From: Bacteroidales bacterium
GTDB lineage: Bacteria > Bacteroidota > Bacteroidia > Bacteroidales > UBA7960
Length of the DNA: 5,784 nt
Reading direction: 5' to 3'
Assembly (NCBI GenBank): GCA_007130545.1
Contig: SLSG01000231.1
Span: 1 to 5,784 of the forward strand
In this document: positions 1 through 5,721 of the stretch, in pieces
How positions within the stretch are numbered: the first letter of the stretch is position 1
How the letters are laid out: each line of letters opens with the position of its first letter
The notes under the pieces: model-generated
What the model was told of the DNA's origin: nothing
The model's database searches: none
The model's input: the letters and a program-made list of their open reading frames with translations, nothing else
Program-made: the position numbers and the translations under genes

Positions 1-34
1 CGTCGGCATGGCCCAGATATGAAAACTTGTCCAT
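1..34 (-). CDS. sucA: Start of a gene running off the left edge; probable 2-oxoglutarate dehydrogenase E1 (SucA)
   Basis: An ATG at 34-32 opens a frame of 11 complete codons, MDKFSYLGHAD, that is still open at the edge. From memory of the family, SucA proteins of Bacteroidota commonly begin M-D-[KR]-[FY]-S-[FY]-[LI]-x-x-A, just before the segment that binds the E2 core. The enzyme is the thiamine-diphosphate E1 component of the 2-oxoglutarate dehydrogenase complex in the TCA cycle, in the cytoplasm. Supporting context is a good TAnnTTTG promoter box (66-73) that leaves a leader of about 31 bases between box and ATG. No Shine-Dalgarno sequence is visible, which is normal for the phylum. The identification rests on 11 residues only. 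A chance frame cannot be excluded, but the combination of promoter, spacing and family-like residues makes it more likely than not. Confidence 0.55.
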   Translation of the reverse strand, partial: MDKFSYLGHAD

Positions 35-65
35 ATATACAGTTTTGGTAAGAATCCTGTATATA
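34..65 (-). repeat. Perfect 9-bp inverted repeat in the leader of the left-edge gene
   Basis: The arms TATATACAG (34-42) and CTGTATATA (57-65) are perfectly complementary and flank a 14-base spacer. The outer arm abuts the promoter box at 66-73, and the inner arm ends on the A of the ATG at 34. In RNA this would be an AU-rich hairpin spanning most of the leader and touching the start codon. In DNA it is a dyad over the expected transcription start, so an operator is equally possible. A terminator for the upstream lipoprotein gene is less likely, because no T-run follows on the minus strand and the stem is AT-rich. Confidence 0.45.
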
Positions 66-73
66 CAAAATTA
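66..73 (-). promoter_or_regulatory. Probable Bacteroidota -7 promoter box for the left-edge (sucA-like) gene
   Basis: The minus strand reads TAATTTTG here, an exact match to the TAnnTTTG -7 consensus of Bacteroidota housekeeping promoters. It lies ten bases downstream of the stop codon of the small lipoprotein gene and 31 bases before the ATG at 34. I see no TTTG at the usual 19-21 base distance upstream, so the -33 element is weak or absent. The downstream bases TATAT are shared with the box at 2595-2602. Confidence 0.5.
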
Positions 74-82
74 GCATAAAAA

Positions 83-625
83 CTATTGACCATATCGCCA
101 TTCAAACTTTTCTTTGTCATAGCTGAGCCGCTCATCCGGCCATTCAATATAATCCCTGTTTTCAAGGAAGCGGTCGACATGGCTTTTGTACCGCATTTCC
201 TCAAATAGTTCCAGTCCAATTTCACGGAGCCGGTCTTCATCCATGACCGGGGTGTTGAACAACTCCTCAAAATCTGTTATTTTCCCGTTTTCCAGGCGGA
301 ACATACCCCCGACGCCCCGCCGGTTCCCATGCATACTCCGGGCAGGCCTTATCAAATAATACCTGTGCAGGCCGTCACCATCCACATGGAAATAAACGAC
401 TTCGAACGCCTTCGCATAGGTCGTGTAATAGTCCCTGAACTCAGGCTCAAACCGTGTTTCGGAAGTAGCCAGGGGTGGTTTTCTGCCAATATAGGTTACC
501 ATGTCGATCAGCAGGTCCTCATCAACCACCGGACGGTTGTCACTGAGGCATCCGACAAAACAAATGAGCATGCTTGTAATAACCAGGGCCGATACGACCA
601 GGGCTTGCATTCGATTGTTTCTCAT
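83..625 (-). CDS. Small predicted lipoprotein of unknown function (180 aa)
   Basis: I do not recognise this protein. A short basic start (MRNNR) is followed by a hydrophobic stretch (residues 8-25) and a lipobox-like F-V-G-C with Cys26 as the predicted lipidated residue; Phe at -3 is less usual than Leu, but tolerated. The mature part is about 155 residues, soluble and highly charged. An acidic segment (33-42) leads into a probable beta region (74-93, with alternating hydrophobics around F-E-V-V-Y-F and H-R-Y-Y-L-I). A Gly/Arg-rich turn (100-107) and a probable helix rich in Glu, Arg and Leu (128-157) follow, and the end is aromatic and acidic. There are no Cys residues after Cys26. The post-Cys residues L-S-D-N are not a clear surface-export signal, so it may stay in the periplasm. 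Met6 is an alternative start and would keep the lipobox. It follows the terminator at 680-704 and I find no clear promoter of its own. ORF length, signal peptide and codon-like composition make a real gene likely. Confidence 0.8.
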   Translation of the reverse strand: MRNNRMQALVVSALVITSMLICFVGCLSDNRPVVDEDLLIDMVTYIGRKPPLATSETRFEPEFRDYYTTYAKAFEVVYFHVDGDGLHRYYLIRPARSMHGNRRGVGGMFRLENGKITDFEELFNTPVMDEDRLREIGLELFEEMRYKSHVDRFLENRDYIEWPDERLSYDKEKFEWRYGQ

Positions 626-679
626 GGGCTGGTCCTGTGCATTCTGAATTTCGTGTAGTCTGTGCCTTTCAGAAATAAT

Positions 680-704
680 GCCGGAGGCTGTGGGGGCCTC
701 CGGC
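680..704 (-). terminator. Strong intrinsic terminator after the beta-helix lipoprotein gene
   Basis: A perfect 9-bp GC-rich stem, GCCGGAGGC (680-688) with GCCTCCGGC (696-704), encloses a 7-base loop. On the minus strand it is followed by ATTATTTCTG, a T-rich tail. It sits 32 bases past the TAA stop at 737-739 and about 55 bases before the next start codon. Together these fit a Rho-independent terminator closing the beta-helix lipoprotein transcript. Some read-through into the downstream small lipoprotein gene remains possible, because the tail is interrupted. Confidence 0.8.
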
Positions 705-736
705 TTGGGGGTTGAACATGAAGAGGTTTTTTATGC

Positions 737-2521
737 TTAGTAGTAGGGTACGATGTGGCAATTCCACTCCGCCCATCCGAGGGTCCAGTCCGTCGTCCCA
801 AACGCCCCTACATAAGGTACTTTTTCAAAAAAGTCATCGGCTTTCGGGGTGTTGTCCCAGCGGGCTGCATTCAGCAGCATGGAATTGCTGTTCAGTGTCA
901 ATGTGGGGATGCCCAGGTCGAACATGCTTTCATGGATGCCCAGGTCCTGCCATTTTGCGACCAGGTGGTTGTTGAATTCCGGTTTGTGGAACCACTCCTC
1001 ATAGGCTTCCTGTCCGCCAGGGAAATTGGCATGGCTTCTCAGGGCCACGCCCCGGGGGTTGTTGGGGTGCTGTGTGCCATTGGAGGGTGCGCCTTCAAAC
1101 ACGGAGCCTGCCGATCCATAACCGTTGCCGCCCCAATGTTCCACCCCTGCCAGGTATAGGTTGCGGATCTGCAAATGACCATCCAGGGCTGCCTGTCCCG
1201 AGCCGCCCCTGTCATCATCGATGTAAAGTCCGTAGGGGTACCCGGTCATATAAGAGTTGTAGATGCTGATCCTGGAATTCCTCCTGAGCTGCGCGGCATG
1301 CTGGAACTGCAGGCTGATGGGGGTTTCACGGGTTTTCTTCGGACCGATATTGGAGATGTTTGCAAAGATCCCCGAAGTAAAGGGCTGGGCATTGCTTCCG
1401 GCCCCGTTGTTGTCGACTTCAAATCCGTTGGATCCGCTCTGGTCTGCCAGCGCGGCCCCACGGACGGACAGGCCGAACTGCATGCGGCCACTAAAACCCA
1501 GGTCCACATCCCAGTCATCGTCCAGGCACCGGTAGGCGATCAGGTAGCGGTTGTTCACGGTTCCGCCGAACCATTCGAAGGCGTCATCCAGGCCGTAGGA
1601 GCACATGACGTACTCTATGGTGGTACCGCTGCCCACGCTGCCCATGGTCAGGGAGTTGATCTCCTCATTGGGGTTGATCGGGATCCCGGCGTATTCAATG
1701 CGCACATAACGGAGGATTCCGGAATTGTCGTCGGGGTCGTTGCCGCCGTGGTAGCCGCCATATCCGCCTTCCAGTTCAACCGGTTGCCCGGTCACCGCGG
1801 TCACGTTGTTGGGCGCGCGCCCGCAGACCACCAGACCACCCCAGTCGCCGGGCTCCCTAAGTCCAGGAGGGTTTTCAGAGGTCATGATGATGGGTTTGTC
1901 GACGGTGCCTTCCGCAAAGAGCTGTCCGCCCATCTGCACAATCAGCGTGCCTTTGGATTCCCGGTCGCCTATGATCAGGCTGCCTGGTTCGATGTGCAGT
2001 TTTCCGCCGTCCTGGACGCGCACAAAACCATTCAGGCGATAGATCTTGTCGGCCGTCCACCTTACCGTGCCGGTGATGTCCCCTTCGGGGACTTCCACGA
2101 TCTCCTTGGAGATGACGGCAACCGAAAAGGTTTTATAGTCAGATTGCCGGTCCAGCTTGTCTGTGGCGGTGAAGGAGAAGTTGACCGAGCTGCCTGTGGG
2201 CATCGACTCTATGGTATATTCAAATACATGATCGACGGTGGTTTCCCCGTTAAACGCTTTGGTTTCAAACGGCAGGCCATTTTTCAGGACCGTCAGCGAT
2301 TTGAGTCCCTCGGGGGCGTTGATGCCCAATGTGGTGCTGACGGTATTTCCGACCACGTTCATGGCTAATTCCGCTGAGATGGAAAGGCTGGGAGCGGCTT
2401 TGATCTCTTCTAGTTCCTCTTTGTTGCAGGCGGGAAGCGCCACGGCCAGCAGGAGCGCGACGGCCACGATTGAGACGAGGTTCTGCCAGTGTCTGCCGGC
2501 TTTGTTTGCATTTTTAGTCAT
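737..2521 (-). CDS. Beta-helix outer-membrane lipoprotein, probable partner of the TonB-dependent receptor (594 aa)
   Basis: A signal peptide with hydrophobic core at residues 15-29 ends in the lipobox L-P-A-C, lipidated at Cys32. The next residues, N-K-E-E-L-E-E, are acidic like the lipoprotein export signal that sends Bacteroidota lipoproteins to the cell surface. Residues 44-138 look like an Ig-like beta domain. From about 148 to the end the protein has the repeating short strands of a right-handed beta-helix. Landmarks are D-W-G-G-L-V-V-C-G (226-234), G-I-L-R-Y-V-R-I-E-Y-A-G (268-279), D-D-A-F-E-W-F-G-G-T-V (312-322), D-D-D-W-D-V-D (334-340) and a closing V-G-A-F-G..W..GW block (571-583). 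I know this set of motifs from many uncharacterised Bacteroidota proteins, often encoded beside TonB-dependent receptors. No polysaccharide-lyase catalytic site is evident, so binding rather than catalysis is inferred. There is no C-terminal type IX sorting domain. The gene lies 192 bp behind the receptor gene with its own promoter-like box. The start is set by the signal peptide. Confidence 0.9.
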   Translation of the reverse strand: MTKNANKAGRHWQNLVSIVAVALLLAVALPACNKEELEEIKAAPSLSISAELAMNVVGNTVSTTLGINAPEGLKSLTVLKNGLPFETKAFNGETTVDHVFEYTIESMPTGSSVNFSFTATDKLDRQSDYKTFSVAVISKEIVEVPEGDITGTVRWTADKIYRLNGFVRVQDGGKLHIEPGSLIIGDRESKGTLIVQMGGQLFAEGTVDKPIIMTSENPPGLREPGDWGGLVVCGRAPNNVTAVTGQPVELEGGYGGYHGGNDPDDNSGILRYVRIEYAGIPINPNEEINSLTMGSVGSGTTIEYVMCSYGLDDAFEWFGGTVNNRYLIAYRCLDDDWDVDLGFSGRMQFGLSVRGAALADQSGSNGFEVDNNGAGSNAQPFTSGIFANISNIGPKKTRETPISLQFQHAAQLRRNSRISIYNSYMTGYPYGLYIDDDRGGSGQAALDGHLQIRNLYLAGVEHWGGNGYGSAGSVFEGAPSNGTQHPNNPRGVALRSHANFPGGQEAYEEWFHKPEFNNHLVAKWQDLGIHESMFDLGIPTLTLNSNSMLLNAARWDNTPKADDFFEKVPYVGAFGTTDWTLGWAEWNCHIVPYY

Positions 2522-2544
2522 GTCGGATACAGGTTTAGTGAATT

Positions 2545-2572
2545 GAATTTGTGGAGTTTGCGGGGCAAATTC
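2545..2572 (-). promoter_or_regulatory. Leader with two competing stems upstream of the beta-helix lipoprotein gene
   Basis: In the predicted 5' leader a 7-bp stem can form between GAATTTG (2545-2551) and CAAATTC (2566-2572), with a 14-base loop. A smaller 5-bp stem with a three-base loop can form between TTTGC (2557-2561) and GCAAA (2565-2569). Both stems use bases 2566-2569, so they exclude each other. The structure begins 23 bases before the ATG. The stems are short and AT-rich, and no effect on expression is shown by sequence alone. Confidence 0.25.
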
Positions 2573-2594
2573 TCCCGTTTGGTTTTTTGATATA

Positions 2595-2602
2595 CAAAGC
2601 TA
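2595..2602 (-). promoter_or_regulatory. Probable -7 promoter box for the beta-helix lipoprotein gene
   Basis: The minus strand reads TAGCTTTG, an exact TAnnTTTG match, 73 bases before the ATG at 2521. The following TATATCAA closely resembles the bases after the receptor box (5598-5605). No clear TTTG lies at the -33 position. This suggests the lipoprotein gene can be transcribed independently of the receptor gene, although co-transcription is not excluded. Confidence 0.5.
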
Positions 2603-2660
2603 CCGCCGGAAGGTTAATGTATCATGAATTGCAGGTGAAACAATCATTATCAAAGTGTGA

Positions 2661-2702
2661 ATCCTGGGTTAAATCAGGCTGGTGATTTTTTGGTCCAGGG
2701 AT
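2661..2702 (-). terminator. Possible weak terminator or hairpin after the receptor gene
   Basis: Outer arms ATCCTGG (2661-2667) and CCAGGGAT (2695-2702) pair with one bulged base. Inside them AAATCA (2671-2676) pairs with TGATTT (2683-2688) around a 6-base loop. The structure begins 12 bases after the TGA stop of the receptor gene. The minus-strand tail lacks a T-run, so it may be a 3' stabilising or processing hairpin rather than a full terminator. Confidence 0.3.
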
Positions 2703-2713
2703 CATTTCCCGGC

Positions 2714-5572
2714 TCAGATCTTATAGGAAATCCCCAGGGAGTAAGTGGTCCCTGGCCGGAAGTTCTGGATCGTCTGGTCATTCTGCCTGTCGAAAATGCC
2801 GTCGCGATTGGCATCCTGCATCAGCAGTACGGGATCATTCAGTATGTCGCGGACACCGGCCTTTAGTTCCAGCCTGTTGCCGACCCCTTTGGACACGGTC
2901 AGGTCAATGTGGTTACGGGGCATTTCATAAATATCGGGGTAATCGTCATAGCCGATAATGAAAAGCCGCTTTCCGATGACGTTGTACAGCAGATTCACCT
3001 GCAGGTTCCGCTCCACATTGCGGTAGTAAAGGCCCGCGTTCACGATATAGGGCGACTGCTGCTGCATGGGTCTGGTGGTAACCGACTGGCCAAGGCCTGC
3101 TTCTCCCAGTTCCACCTCGCTATGGATCAAGGCAGTATTGAACAGGATGGTCAGGTCGTCAAGGAACCTGCTGCGGGTGATGCCGGCCAGCGACTTTCGC
3201 ACCTCGACCTCTATGCCCTGGCTGATCCCGCTGGCGGCATTGGTAAAACTGAAGGTCTTGATCCCTGCCGTGCCTCCCCCGGGAACAAAGGATGATTCGA
3301 TGGGGTTCCGGAAAGTTTTGTGAAACAATCCGAGGCTTATGACCTCGCCTGTTTTCGGATACCATTCCCACCGGAAGTCATAGTTCTGGATATAGGCCGT
3401 TTCCAATTGCTCATTGCCTTTCTTTACCAGGTTGAAGTTAAAGTCATAGAATCCAAAGGGAGCCAGTTCCCTGAATTCCGGCCTGTTCAGGGTTTTTCCG
3501 TAAGCCAGCCTGAAAAGCATTTTATCGGTGATGTTGTAGCTCAGATTTGCGGATGGCAGCAGGCTGGTTACCGGGTATACCACATCGATTGGCTGGTTGG
3601 TCAGTGTGGCGCTGTGCAGGCTCTGGGTGTTGTCCTCAACCCTCAGCCCCGTGACGAGATTGATTTTCCTGGTAAATGGGATGGAAAATTTCAGGAATCC
3701 GGCCAAGAGGTAGTTATAGGCCCTGTATGAGTCTGATGGGTTCGTCTGTTCATCGATCTTGATCCCATGCTGCAAGTTAATATTGCTGGCATGGAACAGG
3801 GAGTCCACCGAAACATCCAGCAGGCCCTGGTCAAATTGCATGGTGTTTGCCCTGACGTATCCCAGGTTTCTGGAAACGAATTCCCTGCCCTTGTCTTCAT
3901 AAAATAGGCCCAGACTGAGCTCAGGAACGAAATGTGGCATGGCCGGAAAGCTTAAACGCTGCGTGATGGTTGCCGAGGCCGTTGAACTAAGTTCCTCCAT
4001 TTCGGAATAGAAGCGGCCCATGAAGTAGGAAGCTGCAGCCCCAAACGGAACATAAAGGGTCACATCGTATGAGTCTGTGTCAAGGTCTGAGCGGTATCGC
4101 CGGTAATCCGGCTCATCGCGGAATGAATAGCCGTATCCGGCCATCCATTCAACCGTGGTTTTTTCATTGAAAAGCTGGTGGGTGCCATACAATTGTCCCG
4201 AGTAAATGCCCCTGTATATATTGTGGAAGGAGTGGCTGTTGGCGTAATACCCGAATTCGTGCATGGGTCCGGTCCGGAACACATATTGCGAATTGCTGAG
4301 CTGGTTGAACTGGTTGCGAAAGTCAATATTGTGGTTCTTCCCCAGGGTGAGCGCCCAGTTATGGATGATCCCGCTTCTGACCTTCTGTGCGTTCTGCTGG
4401 TCATTGAATTCATAGATCACTGATTTGCGCTGCTGCAGCAAGTCGTAGGCGTTGAAGTCGCTGCGGCTGACATTGTCTATGGATTTGGTGTTGCTGTATG
4501 TGAAGGCGGTGACATTTGCCAGTTCGGCCCTTCCGATGCAGAAGGTATATCCGCCGGAGATATTCAGGCTGTGATTCAGTCCGCCACCATACTCCTCTGC
4601 CACCCAGTTATTATTCAGAGAGCGCCCGGCCTCGGTGATTGCGTTGGGGTCAGAGGCCACGGAGCGGATGTTGTCCGGGAAGTTTGATGGAAGCGCATTG
4701 TATCCATCATCAAAACCCAGCCATTCCAACTTGCCCTTTCTTTGGGTGCGGAACTCCCCGAAGGAAACGGAGGGGTCGTATCCGCTGGAATAGTTCAGTG
4801 TGATCCCGTTTTTTTCCGGAATGCTCCGGGTATAGATCTTGACCACCCCGCCGGCAAAGTCGCCGGGAAGGTCGGGAGCCGGACTCTTATAGATCATGAT
4901 CCGATCGATCAGGTTGCTGGGGATGACGTCGAAGGAAAAGGATTTGATGTCGGCCTCCATGCTGGGCGCAAACACCTGGTGAAGCATTGTGGCATTGTAA
5001 CGTTCGCCGAGTCCGCGAATCATGATAAACCGGTCGTCCACCACGGTAACCCCGGGTATCCTTTTCACCACGGCAGCGGCATCACTGTCCTGCGACCGGC
5101 TGATCTGCTGTGCGGAAATGCCGTTGACCACGAGGTTGCTTGCACGGATGGCGGCAATGACCGACATATCCGTGTGGGTCACCCGTCTTGCCGTGACCTG
5201 GACGCCCTCCAGGCTGAGTTTGGTTTCCTGCAAGACCACATCCAGGTAAGTTGTTTTGCCTCCTTCCACCTGAACTTTTTCAATGATAACGGGCTCGTAG
5301 GAAATAAAGGACACCTGGATACTGGCTGGTCCGACAGGTAAGTTTTGCAAGACAAACTCCCCATCCGTTCCGGTGGCCACGCCGATGGTGGTTCCTTCAA
5401 GAATCACATTGGCGCCGATGATTGTCTCCCCGGTGGTTTTATCAAACACCTTTCCGGATATTTTTCCGTAGGCCATATTTTCTGATCTATCCATGGCCGC
5501 GCCGTCAAACCACAGCAGGATTGTAAAAAGAAACACGTACATTGACAGTCGTAAATATTTGATATTAAGCAT
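2714..5572 (-). CDS. TonB-dependent outer-membrane receptor with N-terminal carboxypeptidase-regulatory-like domain (952 aa)
   Basis: The protein would import a ligand across the outer membrane using TonB-ExbBD energy. Residues 1-26 form a signal peptide (basic start, hydrophobic 11-22, likely cut after G-A-A). Residues 36-116 form a carboxypeptidase-regulatory-like beta domain (G-K-V-F-D..T-G-E-T-I-I-G-A-N-V, then D-G-E-F and F-I-S-Y-E). L-E-G-V-Q-V-T-A (121-128) is the likely TonB box. The plug follows (about 137-250) with N-G-I-S-A-Q-Q-I-S, V-V-K-R-I-P-G-V, I-R-G-L-G-E-R-Y and S-P-A-P-D-L-P-G-D-F-A-G-G, a set I know from a widespread Bacteroidota receptor family distinct from SusC. The remaining ~700 residues alternate as expected for a 22-stranded barrel and end Y-S-L-G-I-S-Y-K-I; the terminal residue is Ile instead of the usual Phe. 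A calcium-loop-like D-A-N-R-D-G-I-F-D lies near the C-terminus. There is no STN domain, so FecR-type signalling is unlikely, and no SusD neighbour. The start at 5572 lies 25 bases after a promoter box; Met11 would lose the basic n-region. The substrate is unknown. Confidence 0.95.
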   Translation of the reverse strand: MLNIKYLRLSMYVFLFTILLWFDGAAMDRSENMAYGKISGKVFDKTTGETIIGANVILEGTTIGVATGTDGEFVLQNLPVGPASIQVSFISYEPVIIEKVQVEGGKTTYLDVVLQETKLSLEGVQVTARRVTHTDMSVIAAIRASNLVVNGISAQQISRSQDSDAAAVVKRIPGVTVVDDRFIMIRGLGERYNATMLHQVFAPSMEADIKSFSFDVIPSNLIDRIMIYKSPAPDLPGDFAGGVVKIYTRSIPEKNGITLNYSSGYDPSVSFGEFRTQRKGKLEWLGFDDGYNALPSNFPDNIRSVASDPNAITEAGRSLNNNWVAEEYGGGLNHSLNISGGYTFCIGRAELANVTAFTYSNTKSIDNVSRSDFNAYDLLQQRKSVIYEFNDQQNAQKVRSGIIHNWALTLGKNHNIDFRNQFNQLSNSQYVFRTGPMHEFGYYANSHSFHNIYRGIYSGQLYGTHQLFNEKTTVEWMAGYGYSFRDEPDYRRYRSDLDTDSYDVTLYVPFGAAASYFMGRFYSEMEELSSTASATITQRLSFPAMPHFVPELSLGLFYEDKGREFVSRNLGYVRANTMQFDQGLLDVSVDSLFHASNINLQHGIKIDEQTNPSDSYRAYNYLLAGFLKFSIPFTRKINLVTGLRVEDNTQSLHSATLTNQPIDVVYPVTSLLPSANLSYNITDKMLFRLAYGKTLNRPEFRELAPFGFYDFNFNLVKKGNEQLETAYIQNYDFRWEWYPKTGEVISLGLFHKTFRNPIESSFVPGGGTAGIKTFSFTNAASGISQGIEVEVRKSLAGITRSRFLDDLTILFNTALIHSEVELGEAGLGQSVTTRPMQQQSPYIVNAGLYYRNVERNLQVNLLYNVIGKRLFIIGYDDYPDIYEMPRNHIDLTVSKGVGNRLELKAGVRDILNDPVLLMQDANRDGIFDRQNDQTIQNFRPGTTYSLGISYKI

Positions 5573-5597
5573 GTCGGGAGTGGTTTGATTGATATAG

Positions 5598-5605
5598 CAA
5601 ATGTA
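5598..5605 (-). promoter_or_regulatory. Probable -7 promoter box for the TonB-dependent receptor gene
   Basis: The minus strand reads TACATTTG, an exact TAnnTTTG match, 25 bases before the receptor ATG, which predicts a leader of only about 20 bases. Downstream bases CTATATCAA resemble those after the box at 2595-2602. The expected -33 TTTG is not seen at 19-21 bases upstream; TTAA lies at 22. The leader has no Shine-Dalgarno sequence and ends CCGAC before the ATG. Confidence 0.5.
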
Positions 5606-5675
5606 TGGCGCGATATCATCCGCATTGTTAATTCCCGGTTAAGCTTGCGTGAAGAATTCTTTAACCCGATTATTT

Positions 5676-5705
5676 TTTGGTTTTCTGTAAGGATGATTAT
5701 ATTTG
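5676..5705 (+). promoter_or_regulatory. Possible divergent promoter pointing out of the right edge
   Basis: On the plus strand TTTG (5676-5679) is followed after 18 bases by TATATTTG (5698-5705), matching both the -33 TTTG and the -7 TAnnTTTG elements at a spacing one base below the usual 19-21. This is the only candidate here with both boxes. An ATG at 5739 begins 33 bases later, and its frame (M-W-V-D-G-P-P-R-M-S) stays open for 15 codons to the edge. The encoded residues are not recognisable, so I do not call a gene. Confidence 0.35.
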
Positions 5706-5709
5706 AAAT

Positions 5710-5721
5710 CGGATTCATCCG
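5710..5721. repeat. Short palindrome at the possible divergent transcription start
   Basis: CGGAT and ATCCG flank two bases (CGGATTCATCCG), a near-perfect 12-bp dyad beginning 5 bases after the plus-strand promoter box. The position would suit an operator half-site pair, but dyads of this size occur by chance. The rest of 5573-5784 holds the two promoter candidates and, at 5750-5780, a GC-rich stretch with three CCGG tetramers and a small 5-bp hairpin (5750-5754 with 5765-5769) to which I can assign no role. Confidence 0.2.

Noticed and set aside
1175..2368. A 397-codon open frame on the plus strand opposite the beta-helix lipoprotein gene
   Set aside because: It is fully antisense to a gene with clear family motifs and signal peptide. 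Its product is Val/Gly/Asp-rich and low in structure-like patterning, as expected from the mirrored codons of a moderately GC-rich gene. No promoter or start signal was seen.
737..2521. Pectate-lyase or other polysaccharide-degrading activity for the beta-helix protein
   Set aside because: The beta-helix fold alone does not imply lyase activity. I could not identify a catalytic Lys/Arg or calcium-Asp arrangement of the known lyase families, and the motifs match an uncharacterised lipoprotein family better.
4742..5341. A 199-codon plus-strand open frame opposite the receptor plug region
   Set aside because: It is antisense to the best conserved part of the receptor; the His/Asp/Gly-rich translation resembles no protein and is explained by the opposite coding frame.
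2714..5572. SusC/RagA assignment and a polysaccharide utilisation locus
   Set aside because: The plug signature is of a different receptor family, and no SusD-like gene or glycoside hydrolase occurs in the window.
5404..5718. A minus-strand frame overlapping the receptor start in another reading frame, open to the right edge
   Set aside because: It runs through the promoter region and about 170 bases into the receptor coding sequence in the wrong frame. Its residue composition is random-looking, so it is a shadow frame.
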